The position numbers and the translations under genes were made by a program. This document shows positions 25,684 through 38,808 of a stretch of 64,000 nt of DNA, one piece after another (position 1 is the stretch's first letter; each line of letters begins with the position of its first letter). The stretch is taken from the NCBI RefSeq assembly GCF_022539315.1, contig NC_066323.1, positions 17,535,719 to 17,599,718 on the forward strand, read 5' to 3'. The notes below the pieces were generated by a model. That model ran no database searches and was not told the DNA's origin. It saw nothing but the letters and a program-made list of their open reading frames with translations. The DNA comes from Serinus canaria (taxonomy: Eukaryota; Chordata; Aves; Passeriformes; Fringillidae).

Positions 25684-25996
25684 GAGAAAGAAGAATGATG
25701 TATGAAATGAAATGAAGCAGCCTATAGAGGGGGATCAAAAGACCCACCAGATAAGTCCTCTCCTGAAAGGCCAAAAAAGGGGAGTTGAAGCATGGAGTTG
25801 ATGGATGAAGGCTTGCAGTGGAGTGGCAAGTGCAAGATGAAGGAAAGTGAAAAGGAGATGGAACTCAGATGGGACTCAGAAAGTTGAGTACAATAAAAAA
25901 AAAGAGATAGAGAGATAAAGATCAAAGAAAGGGACAAGGAGAAAGCATAACTTGGGAGACCAGGATCAAAGAATGAGGCATTAGAAGGAAATGAAT
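25684..25996 (+). repeat. Purine-rich low-complexity stretch
   Basis: The stretch is enriched in GAAGAAT, GAAATGAAATGAAG and AGAGATAGAGAGATAAAG, with an A9 run near 25897-25905. It is less pure than the tract at 54.8 kb. The minus strand reads as a Ser/Leu/Phe-rich frame for the same compositional reason. No gene is supported. Confidence 0.6.
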
Positions 25997-27298
25997 TAGC
26001 CACAACTCACCTGGAAAATTTAGTGACATCTAGATGTGCAGATGATTCAAGAGGAAATGGCAATACATTTATCTGAGTAACTTCCATACTAATATGAAAA
26101 TATGGGGAAAAAGCCTGAGGAAAGTCAGTGAATTAAAGACACTTCAGATGGATTGTCTAAGTGGGAAATTTAATTTGAGAACAGAAAAAAAATTTAAAAA
26201 CTGGGTAAAGTCTAGTAATAAAAGATATACTGTTGAAAAATACTAAAGAAATTTGAATTTAGTACATAAAGAATGTCTGTAAAACATGAAGGAATGAAAA
26301 CCTGGAAGGACAGAATATGGTTGAGCAGATGTAGAAAAAATTATGTGGTATAAAAATACGTACAGACTAAAACCTTTATGAAACTTGTACAAATCTGAAA
26401 GAAGCAATAATTATATTTGGGAATGTAATAGTCTTTGGACTGCTAGAGGGGAAAAAAAAAAGAAAATGAACCCCTGCAGGAATGGGATGCACAGGAAACA
26501 AAGCTCCTATCTTGTCCAGACTTCATGTTTCATTAATACTGTGGTAAGAACATTCACCAAGATCCCCCAACAACGTCACCCATTCTTTACGCTTCTGCAG
26601 CCTCAGGAACAGATTAAAAGCAAAGAAAAAAAAAGGCAAAGGATTTAAAAACCTGAAAAGTTCACATCTAACATGCTGATATCATTCAGTGATTTCCCTA
26701 GTGGCCTTTAAGTTCACTCTGGGTGGCAGATTTTAAGTTGAGGGCAAGTCTTCTGCTGGAGGTCAGGGCTTTAATTTCATATTGTGGCTCAACTCAATGT
26801 TCATGTTGGCTGCTTTGCTGTGTAATCTTCTGCTAAGAGCACTGTATGTTGTTAGTGTTAAAAAATATGTTGCTCATGGATATATAAGGCATAAAATTCC
26901 TCTATAAATGTCTCTTTTGCTGAAGGTGTTGAAAATGCAGCCCAGTTTGTCAAAAACACAGCTGCTTTCCTTGGGGTTTCAGAATGCTCATAACAAATAG
27001 ACTTTTTATGAATTTGTGAGAACACCCTGAGGAAAACAGCTGCATTATTACAGAACCCATGAAATCTCAGACAAGTCTGAACTATTGTATTTTAAAGCAC
27101 TGCTACTTACAAGCCTTTTTAGTTCTCAAGTAATAACATTATTTTATTTGACTTCTAGAAGGATATTTTAAGGAATATATGGTGGCGATTCTTTCTAGTT
27201 GACTGGGACAAAACTGTTAACTCTGAAAGTTTAAACTGTTTAAATGGAGACAAAGCAATGTGCTGCACACAAAAAATATCTCACACAGTGGTAATTTG

Positions 27299-27512
27299 CA
27301 GAATCACTGAATTGTCTAGGTTGGAAAAGACCCCAAAGATCATCAGGTCCAACCTCTGACTGATCACAACCTTGCCAACCAGGCCATGGCACTGAGTGCC
27401 ACACCCAGCTGATGACCCCACCACCTCCCATTCCAATGTTTAAGAACCATTTCCAGGAATAAATTCCTCCTGATGTCCAACCTGAATCTCCCTTGGTGCA
27501 ACCTATAGGCTA
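27299..27512 (-). mobile_element. CR1 LINE fragment, 5'-truncated (copy C)
   Basis: Antisense CR1 3' end: GAATCACTGAATTGTCTAGG, TTGGAAAAGACC, AAGATCATCAGGTCCAACC, CCATGGCACTGAGTGCCAC, then the more internal segment with CCTCCTGATGTCCAACCTGA and CTTGGTGCAACC. It reaches further into the element than copies A and B. It is diverged from the consensus at many positions, so it is an old insertion. There is no intact coding sequence. Confidence 0.92.
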
Positions 27513-27954
27513 TGAGCAAGATAAAAAATATCCAGGAAATTAATTAATGTTATTTTACTTATATACAACTTATTTAATTAATTTACAGCCAGCAGGAGAA
27601 TTAAATGTCTGTAGGTCTCTCTGCCATGTCAGACATGAAACTTATTCAAGAATGGTGATCCTGAGTCTGATTGCTAAAACTGAATCAACTAGAAATCTTA
27701 TTGAGCAGTTACAAAATCTGGCATTCCATGGCCTTGTTGTGCTGAGGTGTTAACTTAATCTTTGATACCAGACACAATATAGATTTGGCAGGTAGATTTT
27801 ATAATTAGCACAGCTGAAGATTCCATGACCAAAATTTTCACTGTAATTCACTGCCAAATTTTTTTTAAGCCTGGTTCTTTTTACCCAGTCACAGATTATT
27901 TTGTGAATATATCTCTGTAGATCAGTTTTTGGTTCCTAGAATGGTTTCAGAATG

Positions 27955-28605
27955 CAAAATGCCAGGAAGTTTCTAAACAGAAGAATTTGTTGAAGGGAAC
28001 ATGGTGGGCAAGTGCCTAGAAATTGTCTGAATTTTTCTAGAAAAATTCCAGGTCATGGGATTCTTACAGAACACACAGAACAGAGAAATCTGAGAAAGTA
28101 CTAAGTAACTTCAGAATGGTTCTCAACAGAAGAAGTCCTAAGAAAAAGCTTTAAAATCCTCAAACACAAAGAGAAATCCCTCAAAAATGCAGTCAAATTC
28201 CCAAGTTGTTCATTGAACTTCCTGTAAAATTTTAGCTTAGTGAGATTCTAGAAAACAAAGTGAACTTCCTAAAAACCATTCAATGACTTTTAGAACTGTT
28301 CTGGAATTTGGAACTGCTAGAGAACAGTGGGAAACTCCCAGAAATGTTGTGGACAGAAAAAAAAACCCCTTCAAAAGTACATGGAAATTCAAAGAGAAAG
28401 CAAGGCACATTTCCAAAAAAAATGTTCTGGAATGGAAAATTCCTGAAAAGGACTAGGAAATACCTAGAAAAATATTAGACAGAATTTCTAGAAAACAGAG
28501 AAATTCTTGGAAATCACAAATATCTATAGAAGTTCTAGACTGAGGAACTCACAGAAAATGCTCAGAAATTCCTAAAAAGACTGCATAGAAAAAAATTCCC
28601 TTAAA
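27955..28605. repeat. Decayed minisatellite, period about 21-26 bp (GAAATTCC / CTAGAAAA type)
   Basis: Variants of GAAATTCC or AAAATTCC followed by CTAGAAAA recur throughout. They are clearest near 28193, 28215, 28262, 28331, 28384, 28410, 28435, 28457, 28483, 28500, 28544, 28565 and 28591, so spacing is about 21-26 bases or a small multiple. TTCTAGAA occurs exactly at 28035, 28246 and 28486; the last two share TTCTAGAAAACA. Units are heavily diverged, so this is an old array whose outer limits are approximate. Confidence 0.6.
28029..28048. repeat. 20-bp perfect palindrome
   Basis: GAATTTTTCT followed directly by its reverse complement AGAAAAATTC, with no spacer and TTCTAGAA at the centre. 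It lies inside the decayed minisatellite and probably arose from it. Confidence 0.9.
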
Positions 28606-31600
28606 TCTCCCAAGTCCTGGCCTCACACAGCATTTTTAGTTTCACTGCTTCTTCATCAGTGGGTACATATGTATTAGAAAAAATCTGAGACTCAATTAAA
28701 TGGAATTATCCTCAGAGATTTTATCAGTTGAAGGATTTTTAAGATGGTTTATTTTTTGCACAAGGCCTTTTTACAGACACATTCTCTTAGGTAGTTGAAT
28801 TTAATCAGAGTTTTATCAAGTAGACAATAACTATTTTGTTCTATTATTTCTTTCCATGCCTTATTTAGTGAAAGATTTATTTCCTTATGAGGTGAACATT
28901 ACTAAATTGTAAAATCAGAGTAAACAGCACTACAAGAAAATAGAACTACCTAGGAGAGGGGTGAAGGAAGACTCTCCCAGTTCTTTTTGTGCCATGGAAG
29001 TGATAAACCAGTGGCTTCATGTCAGATTGTAAAGGAAACAGAGCTGAGAAGAAGGTACAACTTCAGTTCAGAATGTCCAATAATTCCCTGAATCTCTTGA
29101 GCATCATGATCAAGTGCTCAGGAAGAGAGACAACTCTGAGCAGTTATCAGTTAAAGGACAGGTTTTAACTTAATTCAACCCAGTCTTTTTCTGTCCTTTT
29201 TAAGATCATCCAAGGAATTTAATTTCTAACAGTAATCAAATGCACCATTCCTGCTATCTATGTCCTACTTCTGCAGGCAGAGCACAAACCTCAGTCAGGA
29301 TCCCTGATCTTTGGCACAAAAATGCATTCAGAAATAAAGTATTTTATTAGTTTTAAAGAATGGAAGTGCAGAGAGGTCAGGGGATTTAAGGTGCCCTATT
29401 GCCTTGCCTGAAGAGTGAACAGCAGCCACTCACCTGGGGAAAGCATTGGTGAATTTAAGACAAGAATGCACTTTCACTGTTGCAATAGATGCTGCTAAAT
29501 TTCCAATTTCTGCATCTCTAAGAGTTTTATAGCCATGAAATTAGACAGGTCTGGCATTCCAAGATTCCCTGGATGTTGTCTAGAGCTCTGGCTGTATCAT
29601 TCTCTGCCTCTCTTACGAACTCTCACTTTTTAAACCCCTCCATGGATGACCAAAATCCAAATGGAAGATATTTGTGCACCAGCAAGCATTCAAACTTGCA
29701 TGTCTGCAATAAATCTACAACTGCTCAGCACTAAAAGCCATGTCATAAATCTTCAGTGCTTTAATATTTTCCCACCCTGGTAAGGACATGGAATTCAGCC
29801 TTGCAACAAGTTATACTTTATTTTAATACCCTTTTGTGAATGGGTAATTTGTGTGGAGCTGCCTATTTCTTTAAATCCCAACACTGCAAATATTCACTAT
29901 ACTGAGAAACCCTGTGTGTTTTGCAAATATATAATTAGATTTCATTTATTGATAGGATCTGTACAGAAGGCAGAACAGATATTAAAAAAACATGCAAACA
30001 AATCTAAATGTAGCCAGTTTGCAAGTAATTTTTGTAGAGAAGCTGTGCACTGATAGCCCTGTATCCACATGTGCTGATCTGTTACCAGGCTTTTCAGAAT
30101 GGAAATGTAATTTTTTTAGGCAGAGTTTAACTGTGTCATTTCAGCAAGGTTAAATTGTTTCCTCTTCACTTTACTGAGTTGGATGATAATGCTTTAATTG
30201 CATGATATTATCTGTTTTTCACATTTATAAATCTGGTAGAAATTTATATTATAATTCTCTTCATATTTTTGTTTTATTCATTATCTGCTGTTTGTGAAAT
30301 TCATATTCTAATCAGTAAACTGTATTTTATCTATTTGTATTATTGTATAATTTGTATAATTATACTGTTTTAGGCATTGTATTTTTATTGGTCACTGTTA
30401 GTGTAACAACTGGCATTCAGGTTGATTTTTTAAGCATCATAAAACTGTCAGGTCACCTACTGGTAATTAGGATTTCTAGTTTTGGGGAAATTTATCTATT
30501 AAATATAGATTTTAGATGTATGTAAGAAACCCCATGAACATAACATTAAACATGTAAAATTAAAAATCTACCTTAATGTCTCTGTATCTATATACAGAGT
30601 ATATTTACATACAGTGTGTAACAAGAACTTTGCTGTTTCCACTGCAGGCAGTTCTAAAGGAATCTCATGAGCAAAACTTCACACACCCACAAAGAGTTCT
30701 GCAATAAAAGCTGTACTCAATCTTTAGTGTATTCCAAGTGACCAAGAAGAATATCAGTTATCAGGCTGGAATAAGGCTCAGGCACAAGGCTGGAATTTGA
30801 GGCATTCAGGAGGAACCTCTGGAGTTTTCCAGTGGGGGATCAGAGCTCTCAGTGCAGGGCAAGCTGGCCTGGGCACTTTGCCCACTGTAAATGTCTGGAA
30901 GGTAACCAAGTGGCCTGTGTGCCTGCTTTCCATCATAAATGCTAATTGATTCAACACATTCCAGTGGAAAATTTGCCCTTTGACTTTACTGTATGTAGGA
31001 ATCAAATGGGAGGATTTGGTAGATGCTCTGTGACTCAGTCTGTGCAGCTTCACCACAGCACTGAAAATCCTCAACCTTTATTTATTTATTTTTAATTTTT
31101 CCTTGAGGGAGGGGGCTGTTCTTAGATTCTGTCCATACACCTAACTCAGACAAATACTGAGGCTGGTAAACTCAGTGCAGCAATTGAAAGGAGGTTATTA
31201 GAAGAGAATTAATATGAGGGTAAGAGAAACATTTTTTTCCTCCAGATTTCATGCCAGCTTTAGTCTTATAATTTCCCCCAAAAAGTACTCCTGAGACAGA
31301 AAAACCTCATGATTAATATTATTGTAAATTTATGGTTATACAGAGCTCCTTTTCCTCCATGGCATGTCAAATCAAAACTGAAACAACCCTTTAGAGAACT
31401 TGACAAATAATAAATTAATTATGTTTTCTCAGTTATCATTCAAATAGCCATAAGGTTTCAAAATAAAAAGTTAATTAATGTGAACAAGGCCTGCACTGTG
31501 GCTGTGGGAATAGAAGTAGCATGAACCTATAAAAAGGATGCTCACACCTCTCAGTGCCATTCTGCACTCTGCCTAACCCAGGTACAGACTGAACCAGGCT

Positions 31601-34600
31601 GTGGAATTAATTCTCAGTGTGGAGTTATCTGTGGAACTCAGGGCACATGGAAATCATGGTGAAGTCAGAGGAGTGTTTGCAGCTTCAGTGGGATTCCCAG
31701 CCACCTGTAACTGATTTAAGGGCACAGGTCCCTTTGGCTTCAAATGCAAGTCATGCTCTAAGTCACCCAGACTTTTTTGTACTGACCTCCAATCACACTT
31801 AGATCAAGCACAAAAAAATGATGAAAAGCATAAAAAACCCACACCCAACAAAACTGCACAAGTAACTGAAACCAGCTGGAACCCTCTATCTGCTCTCCTG
31901 TTTAGCTACAGGATCTCATTTCCACTTGCAAACATGAAGAGCAAATTGACAGAGCTGCAGGCTGAGGACTGCTGGCACCCAGGAGAGCCAGCTCCAGGGA
32001 AACCAGGGCCTTCCAGGAGATCTCAAAATCCCTAAAGACTCCTAGCTCTAGATCTTGAACAGGATGAGAAAAAGGACCTTGTGGAATAACTTATAATATT
32101 ACATAAACCCTACATTTTTGAACTGCATTTATTTATTATTAATATAAATCATCCTCTCTTAAGTCTCCTGGTTCTTTTTTAAATATGACAGCAATTCAAC
32201 AGTAAATCAAAAGCACACAAAATTGATGGAAACTGCTTGCAGGGCAGAAAGAAATTTATTTGTCAAAAACTAATAAGTATTATTATTTAAAATAACTAAT
32301 AAAAATAATATTAAACTGTTATTTTAAAGGAACCAGGTACCAGTCCAGTTTCAGTAAGCCTCTAGTTTAAAATATTTTGGGAAGGAAATGATAAAGAAAG
32401 GAAATAATGTAAAGATTGAAGAGAATCCTTCTTGACTTTTTATGTGAAAAGTACATGCAGGGCTCAGAATGAATTTGCATTCGAAATGTTTAAGATGTAT
32501 GATAAAACAGTGTTAAAAATAACATTAGAAATAAAAAAGAAAACTGAAACTTCACTCCTTAGAAAAAGAACTGGATTCTTAATCCGTTTTCATTCACCTG
32601 CCTGAATATTTCTCATAAAATATCAGGATTTCTTTCCCCAACTTGAGAAAAAGGCAGGAGGAATCTCTGACAGCTATTGCCTCCCTCTGCCTCAGTGGGT
32701 AAAAAGGTGGGACAATATTTTCTACTCTTTACTCCTATAGGTCTGTAAGTCTGTTTTTGAACGAAAAGCAAGAAGTATCCTGAAATAAAGTTGGCAAAAT
32801 TTAATCTTCATTAAAAAAGACTGACTAATGGCAGTAAAACCAGGAGCTGACAGCAAATTATTTCAGCCCAAGAGGCTCTACCAACTCAGTCCATGCAGTG
32901 GGAGGGAGTGTTAATTAGTGTGAAACCAACAGATCCTTCTTTTATCCTTTATATCCCTTCACTGAGTTTTCTCCAGGAAGAAATTACTGCATTTAAATTC
33001 TCTGTCTATTGTTTTCACCTTGGTCAGCATTGGTGCAATGATCCAGTAGTGTGCAGACATTATGAAGGTGTGACATGGTTTAGTTTTATGGAAACACATC
33101 ATTATGAGCAAAGGTGGTAGCAGAGCCAGAGAGAACCTGCTATTGCTGTGCACCCAAGGTGTAAATTCATCTCTTGGAGAAAACTCTTTAAGATGGATAA
33201 TGCAGGCAAAGAAACCTCAAATCCACCAACCAAGCACATGGGAATTTGGCAACTATCAAGTCATCATGTGCTTTATAAAAGACATGGACAAAATGATTAA
33301 CTGATCAATAAATTACAGTTAGCTTGATCCAGTCAGAGAGAGGAAAGGAAACTTCAGGAATTCTTAAAAAGAGTGAGAGGATGAATGGGATAGAATCCCA
33401 AATTTCAAATGTTTCAAATTTAATATCTGAAGAATGAGAGCTCCAAAGAAAGCACACAGTTTCCAGAGGTCTCTGTTAAGACAGGAGGGGAAGCCTGCCA
33501 CTCCCCAGAAACATATTTCATTGTAATTCTTTTCAGTCTGTCATAATTATGTGACAGACTGTAAGGCAAGTTCAGGGTCAGTGATCAGAAACACTCATGA
33601 GTTATGGTCCCTCTTGTGCCCTTGCTGGCCTTAATTTCACATGGCCTCACAGTCACATTCCCCAAACACTTAACTTTTAACCATCCACCTCAAAAGATAG
33701 AGCAATTAGTGATTAAAAAAGGGGAAGAGAGAACGGATGCATTCCAGAAACAACTGGAGGAGAGGCAAATCTCAAGAAGATTTGCAGACATTGGGATGTC
33801 TCAAATGAAAAAGAAAGAAAAAATATGGCTTTGATTTTGTATGAAAAGAAACTTTTTAACAGAACCAATTCTATTATTTAAGCAAAGTCTTTCATATCAA
33901 TGAATCATAATGCTGTGTTTTAAAAGTTTTACATTTGTAGAGAATTTATGACTTCGATGCATATTTTTAATAAATTGCTGAAAAATTACTGAATAAAGTC
34001 ATAACTAATAAAAGAAAAAAACCCTAGTAAGTTCATTAAATATAATTCTCTGCATATGCAGATTGTTTCTTACACTGAAATACACTTGTCACTTGTCTAA
34101 ACTAAATTTAGGATTTAGGATTCCATTCCTTTTGGGGGAGGAAATATTATTCTATACTTTTCATTCTACAGATAAGTTTTGTGATTTCTTTTTATAGCAT
34201 ATTTATCATTTTCCAGTAGTAATTTCCTTCAGGTTTTCTTCTCATGTGTTATTCTTATTTCCCCCATCATGGTGCTTTCTCTGAATTCTGTCCAAATTTT
34301 TATTACCTTGGCAGAAATGTGTCACAATGGTGTGAATCAGGTATGGTGGCACTATGACAAAACCATGTAATGCTGCCTCATGTTATTATTGCTGCTGACC
34401 CTGCTTGATTCCTGAGAAATTCACTGACCAGCTCAAACTTCCAGTTCCATTTGAAATGTCACTGTTGGTAGTGCAGTGACCAACAAGATTATGGCATCTC
34501 ACGTTTCAGTATTGCCTCGGTGTGACACTAATTTATATTAAAAGAAAATGCTAAACAATTCTACAGAAATTCTTTTCTGGGCAATAGACAGACTGATATA

Positions 34601-35850
34601 AAGATGTTCTGATAGGATTCCCCTGAGTATATGCACAGTGCAAAAATCTCCACAATTTAGCTTCAACTCTTTGCTCATAAAGAAACTGCTGTTTGTATTG
34701 CTATGGAAATTCAGAAAGAAAGGCTTCAATTAATTCTTTTTATTTTTATTTGGGTCAACAATCATTTAGAAAGAAAGACATTCTAAAGATTTTCTAACTT
34801 CTTTTTTCCCTGGTTTAATCCCAATAGGTTTTTCAACTAACAAATACCTACACTGAATTTTCCATCAAATTTTTATTTAAATAATTGGAATATTCTCTAC
34901 ATTTTTTTCATATAAATCTTGGCTCTAGAGACATTGGGAAGAAATATATGCACCTTTTATTTTTGTGTATGCTGAATCTCAATAACATGTTTTTCAGAGC
35001 ACTAGAAATGTAGGGTTTATTGCAGCTGTCTTTTGGGGTTGCAAATTGTTAACATCTGCCTTTTAGTATCATTTTTTACAATAGTCTGCTCTCTCGATAT
35101 CCTGTTAATGACTGTAATTTTCTAGTCAGCTGCTATCTGTCAAGGTAGTTTAAAGGTCACTTTTTGCTATGTATTAGAGAACCTCGTGCAGAAAGGGCTC
35201 TTTACAGCAAGCAGAGCTTATGGATTTGCTTTGTGCTTGAAACCAGGAACTCAGCAGCCCCAGGTCACACTGATCTTTCAGTTTCTCTCTTCTCTGTTGC
35301 TTAATCTTTGGTCATACCCTTTTCTCTATGTATTTTTTCTAGTGCCAGTTTGCTGCCTCTTTTGATAGCCTTGCTGCATTGATAAGACACTCCTTACCCA
35401 TCTCTGACTGTGTTAAAACAGAGACAGATTTCCCAGCCATCTTTCCCTGCACAAGCTTCTTTTCTGGAGTTTTTATTCCACTGCAAATGTCATTGGACAC
35501 ATGCAATCTTTTCAGTGGTATTTTCCAATGTTATGCCATAAAGTAAAAAAGTGGGTTTGTGTATTTCTAGCTTGTTTATATATCTTGAATTCAACTTTTC
35601 AGTGATGACTAAAAGAGGGATTGCACATGTGCCTTGGAAAAAGCATTGCCCCATCCCACATATTTGCTAGCATGGCTCAAACTGAAAGAATGCATTTCCT
35701 CCACAGCTAAAATGATACAAGGAAAATGGGAACACATCTAACCACCTTCAACCAAGTGCAAAGGCTGCCTTACATCAGGGATCTGATTCACATTTGAGGC
35801 ATACTTCATGGAAGGAATAAGGATGCTATCCTGTCTGAAAACATTTAGTT
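28606..35850. other. Non-coding DNA, no gene seen
   Basis: Strongly AT-rich. It contains a short inverted pair CTCTGTAT/ATACAGAG (30580-30599), the AT hairpin at 32286, and short T-rich runs. No transposon or exon is recognisable. Confidence 0.65.
32286..32328. repeat. Perfect 11-bp inverted repeat, 21-base loop
   Basis: TTTAAAATAAC (32286-32296) and GTTATTTTAAA (32318-32328) pair exactly. Arms and loop are almost pure A/T, so a chance origin is plausible. Confidence 0.88.
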
Positions 35851-36075
35851 GAATCATGGAATAGTTGAGGATGGAAGGGACCTCTGGAGGTCATCTGATC
35901 CAAACCCCCTGCTCAAGCAAGGTCACCTAGACCAGGTTCCTCAGCACCTTGTCTTCTTGGGCTTAGAGTATCTCCAAGGATATAAACTCCAGCATCTCTC
36001 AAGTGCTCAATCCCCTTTCCTGTAAAAATGTTTGTCATATGTTTAGAGCAAATTTCCTGCATTTCAATGCTGTCT
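35851..36075 (-). mobile_element. CR1 LINE fragment, 5'-truncated (copy D)
   Basis: Antisense CR1 3' end: GAATCATGGAATAG (terminal octamer remnant), GGAAGGGACC, GAGGTCATCTGATCC, CCCCTGCTCAAGCAAGGTCA, AGTATCTCCAAGGAT, AACTCCAGCATCTCT, GTAAAAATGTTTGTCATATG and TTTCCTGCATTTCAATG. Similarity fades near 36075. Its subfamily differs from copies A-C (the CTCAAGCAAGGTCACCTAGA type). Old and non-coding. Confidence 0.92.
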
Positions 36076-38022
36076 AGAGAGTCACAACCATTTAGAGTTA
36101 TGCAATAATGCAATCAGCAGTCATTAATAAACTAGGGTACAAAATACAGGAACTTAGAGCTGAAAGAACTCTATTCAGCACAGTTCAGTTCCTTAAGCCT
36201 TATCAGCAGGGAACTAATCCAGGTGTCTTTGCTCTTCAGTAAATAGAATTCACCTGATCCCTTTGTGCAGGGGCTAAGCTCTGAGATGACTGAATCCTAC
36301 AGATGAAGGACATGACAAATAAGGGAAGGGAGTTTTGTTTCTTTAAAAAAAAATAAACAAACAACAGCCCAAAAACTTTAAAACTACACCAGACTTCTAA
36401 AACTCTGAGCATATAGTTGAAAGATGAAACATCAGTTGCCTTAAGCTCTCTAGAGCAAGCTCAATAGGTATATCTTTGGCCACAGGGCTGACACAGCAGG
36501 TTGAATCCCATACACTGAAGGGAAAAAGAAATAGAGAGAGGCTCTGATCATATTCACAGCCTCACTGGGCTTTCTCAGAAAATTAGATTGAAATTGGAAC
36601 TGGTCCAAAAGAAGGTGGTGTTGGAACCATCATATTACATTTTGGTTAAAATCCTTAAATTGGGTCTGTATATCTGCTATCAAGAAGATAGGAAAAAAGA
36701 TTTAATCCAAGCTCCTTGAATTTTATTCAATACCTTGGGACTTCTGAGTTTAAAAACTATTTCAGAGAGTCTCTATAGAGGTGGACATAGAAATATGTCA
36801 CAACTCATAATAGGAAAGATATATTTGCTATACAAACACCTCTATTAGCATGAAAGGTAATTGCATAGGCAATTTCCAAAGGAAAAATCAGTCATTGTAG
36901 AAGACAATCAAGGTAATCTAAGACAAATTATCACCAGAAAGCAGAATCACCCCAGAAGTGTTCTTCTGTGGGCTCATGTCTTTCTGGAAGCTGATTCATG
37001 TAAGCCACTGACCAAACTTTTCAGCATTACCAACAGCAGTAGTATGAGAATTCTTTTCCCAGCAGTTACTGGAAGTGATGAACAATAATACATTTTGCAT
37101 ATTGAAACTAATATATGCAGGGGTTGGTGCTCTGGGACTCAAATGAATTGCATAAAAATGCTCATTTGTTAGAATGGCATTAATGCCTGACCTCCTTAAT
37201 CCATATTCAGGAACTCACAGATCAGAAAGGTCATCTCTAACTCCACCACCTATTCACATGTATATTCTACATCACCCTTACAAATGGGGTTGTTGTCTTC
37301 AAATTACAGAAAACCAACAATGACATCATGAATTCCCTGAACACACCGCCTTGAGAATGATACAAGTTTTTTGCATAATAATAAGCATTTGAATAGTCCT
37401 TGCAATAGCAGCCACAGCCTGCAAAGCCCACTCAGGGGAAAGCAGTACACTGAGTTTAGTATCACAGAATGCTCCCAGTAAAAATACTGGCTTTCAAAGG
37501 CAGTATTTTACTAGAGATTTAGGGGAACAGACACTCATTAAAGCATAGCATTTGGATATGCAATATGAACCAGCTCTTAGTAAAACTGATCTTTTGGCTT
37601 TAATGTAGCCTTCAGTTTAGTGAGTCATAGAATTTCAAGAATAGCAAACAGACGTATCCTGAAATTCACTGTATTACTTGATACCACTGATTATTTTACA
37701 GGTAAACTAAAACAAGTTGCAAAAATGAGGAAATAAAAATAGAGATTTAAGTTATTTCCATAAGTGTTCTATATCAGTGCTCTAAATAAAATTTTTTTTC
37801 TCAGTAGCAAAAGGAAAAGATGCACAATATTAACAAATTTGATAAAATCTGAACAGCTCTAATAGATAACTGTATGTAAAAAATGATGGTATCTTTTAAA
37901 CAATCATAGTGCAAAGGCAGATTAAAAGCAGATGTTTATGGGTGAAACAACCCTTCATAAGAAGTAGCTATTATGTTACCAAATAAAATTGAATTTACCA
38001 TGGCTGTAAACTTGGCAGAAGG

Positions 38023-38037
38023 TTTTTTTTTTTTTTT
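38023..38037 (+). repeat. T15 homopolymer
   Basis: Fifteen T between AAGG and AGCATAG, in AT-rich non-coding DNA. Confidence 0.9.
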
Positions 38038-38752
38038 AGCATAGAAATAGGCTGTTATTTATTGATATTTAACCTGAGAATGATAGACACTTCGTAAATC
38101 ATTAGCCCAAATTCTATAGTCTATGTACCAGAACAGTGACTAATGAAACAAATATAATTCAGAATGGAGAGAATATTTCAGACCTAAAAGATGCATTGTA
38201 CAATTGAAAGAAGAAGTGCCCTTCAGCCTCCAGCATTTTGTCACATGGAATGGCCACCTAAATGAATCTTCTGAGTGCCAGCCTTTCTCACAATGCTATT
38301 TGTCATAGGATGTATCAGAGTGATGCTGTTTTGGTTTTTGCCTTCTTTCCTTTTATATGTTCTCTGTATTCTTCACACATATATTTGTTTGTAGCCTAAT
38401 GTATTAGTGGCTAGTTTTCCCAGTAATTTTCCATGACCTTTCCCTAGGCAAAAAGACAAACAAATTCCAGAGCTCCAAGTCCCAGGTGGTACAAAGCCCC
38501 TGTCCTATCTTGGTTCTTCCTGGGAACCAAGGCTGAGAACAACTCTTCCAGAAACATTTCATGGACAAAGCTCAGCCAGTGCCAAGGGGGGGACTCCAGA
38601 GAAGGGGCTTGACCTGGAGGGAATTCCATCACCACTTATCCTCCTAACTCATGCTTTTTGTCAATTATGCTCACATGGTAAATGTATAAAAATTGTATTC
38701 ACCCTGTGTGGGTGGGCTTTTGTGGACCTCTTTCCATAACTGCCCCTGAAAG

Positions 38753-38808
38753 CCTTCAGTGAAGATCCACTTCTACATTACCTTCAGTAAAGATCCACTT
38801 TCATATTT
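38753..38808 (+). repeat. 28-bp tandem duplication
   Basis: CCTTCAGTGAAGATCCACTT (from 38753) is followed 28 bases later by CCTTCAGTAAAGATCCACTT (from 38781). The remainder of each copy also matches loosely (CTACATTA against TCATATTT). Two copies, moderately diverged. Confidence 0.88.

Larger units (their letters stand above)
23276..27298. other. Non-coding DNA, no gene seen
   Basis: AT-rich, containing the purine-rich stretch at 25.7-26.0 kb and the small palindrome at 23828. Nothing else is supported. Confidence 0.65.

Noticed and set aside
33069..33130. TGTGACATGG-type start that might be the edge of an LTR element
   Set aside because: Only a few bases fit. I see no matching 3' end, polyadenylation region or second LTR.
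37459..37480. ATCACAGAATGCTCC as a fifth CR1
   Set aside because: The following bases do not continue into the CR1 3' end.
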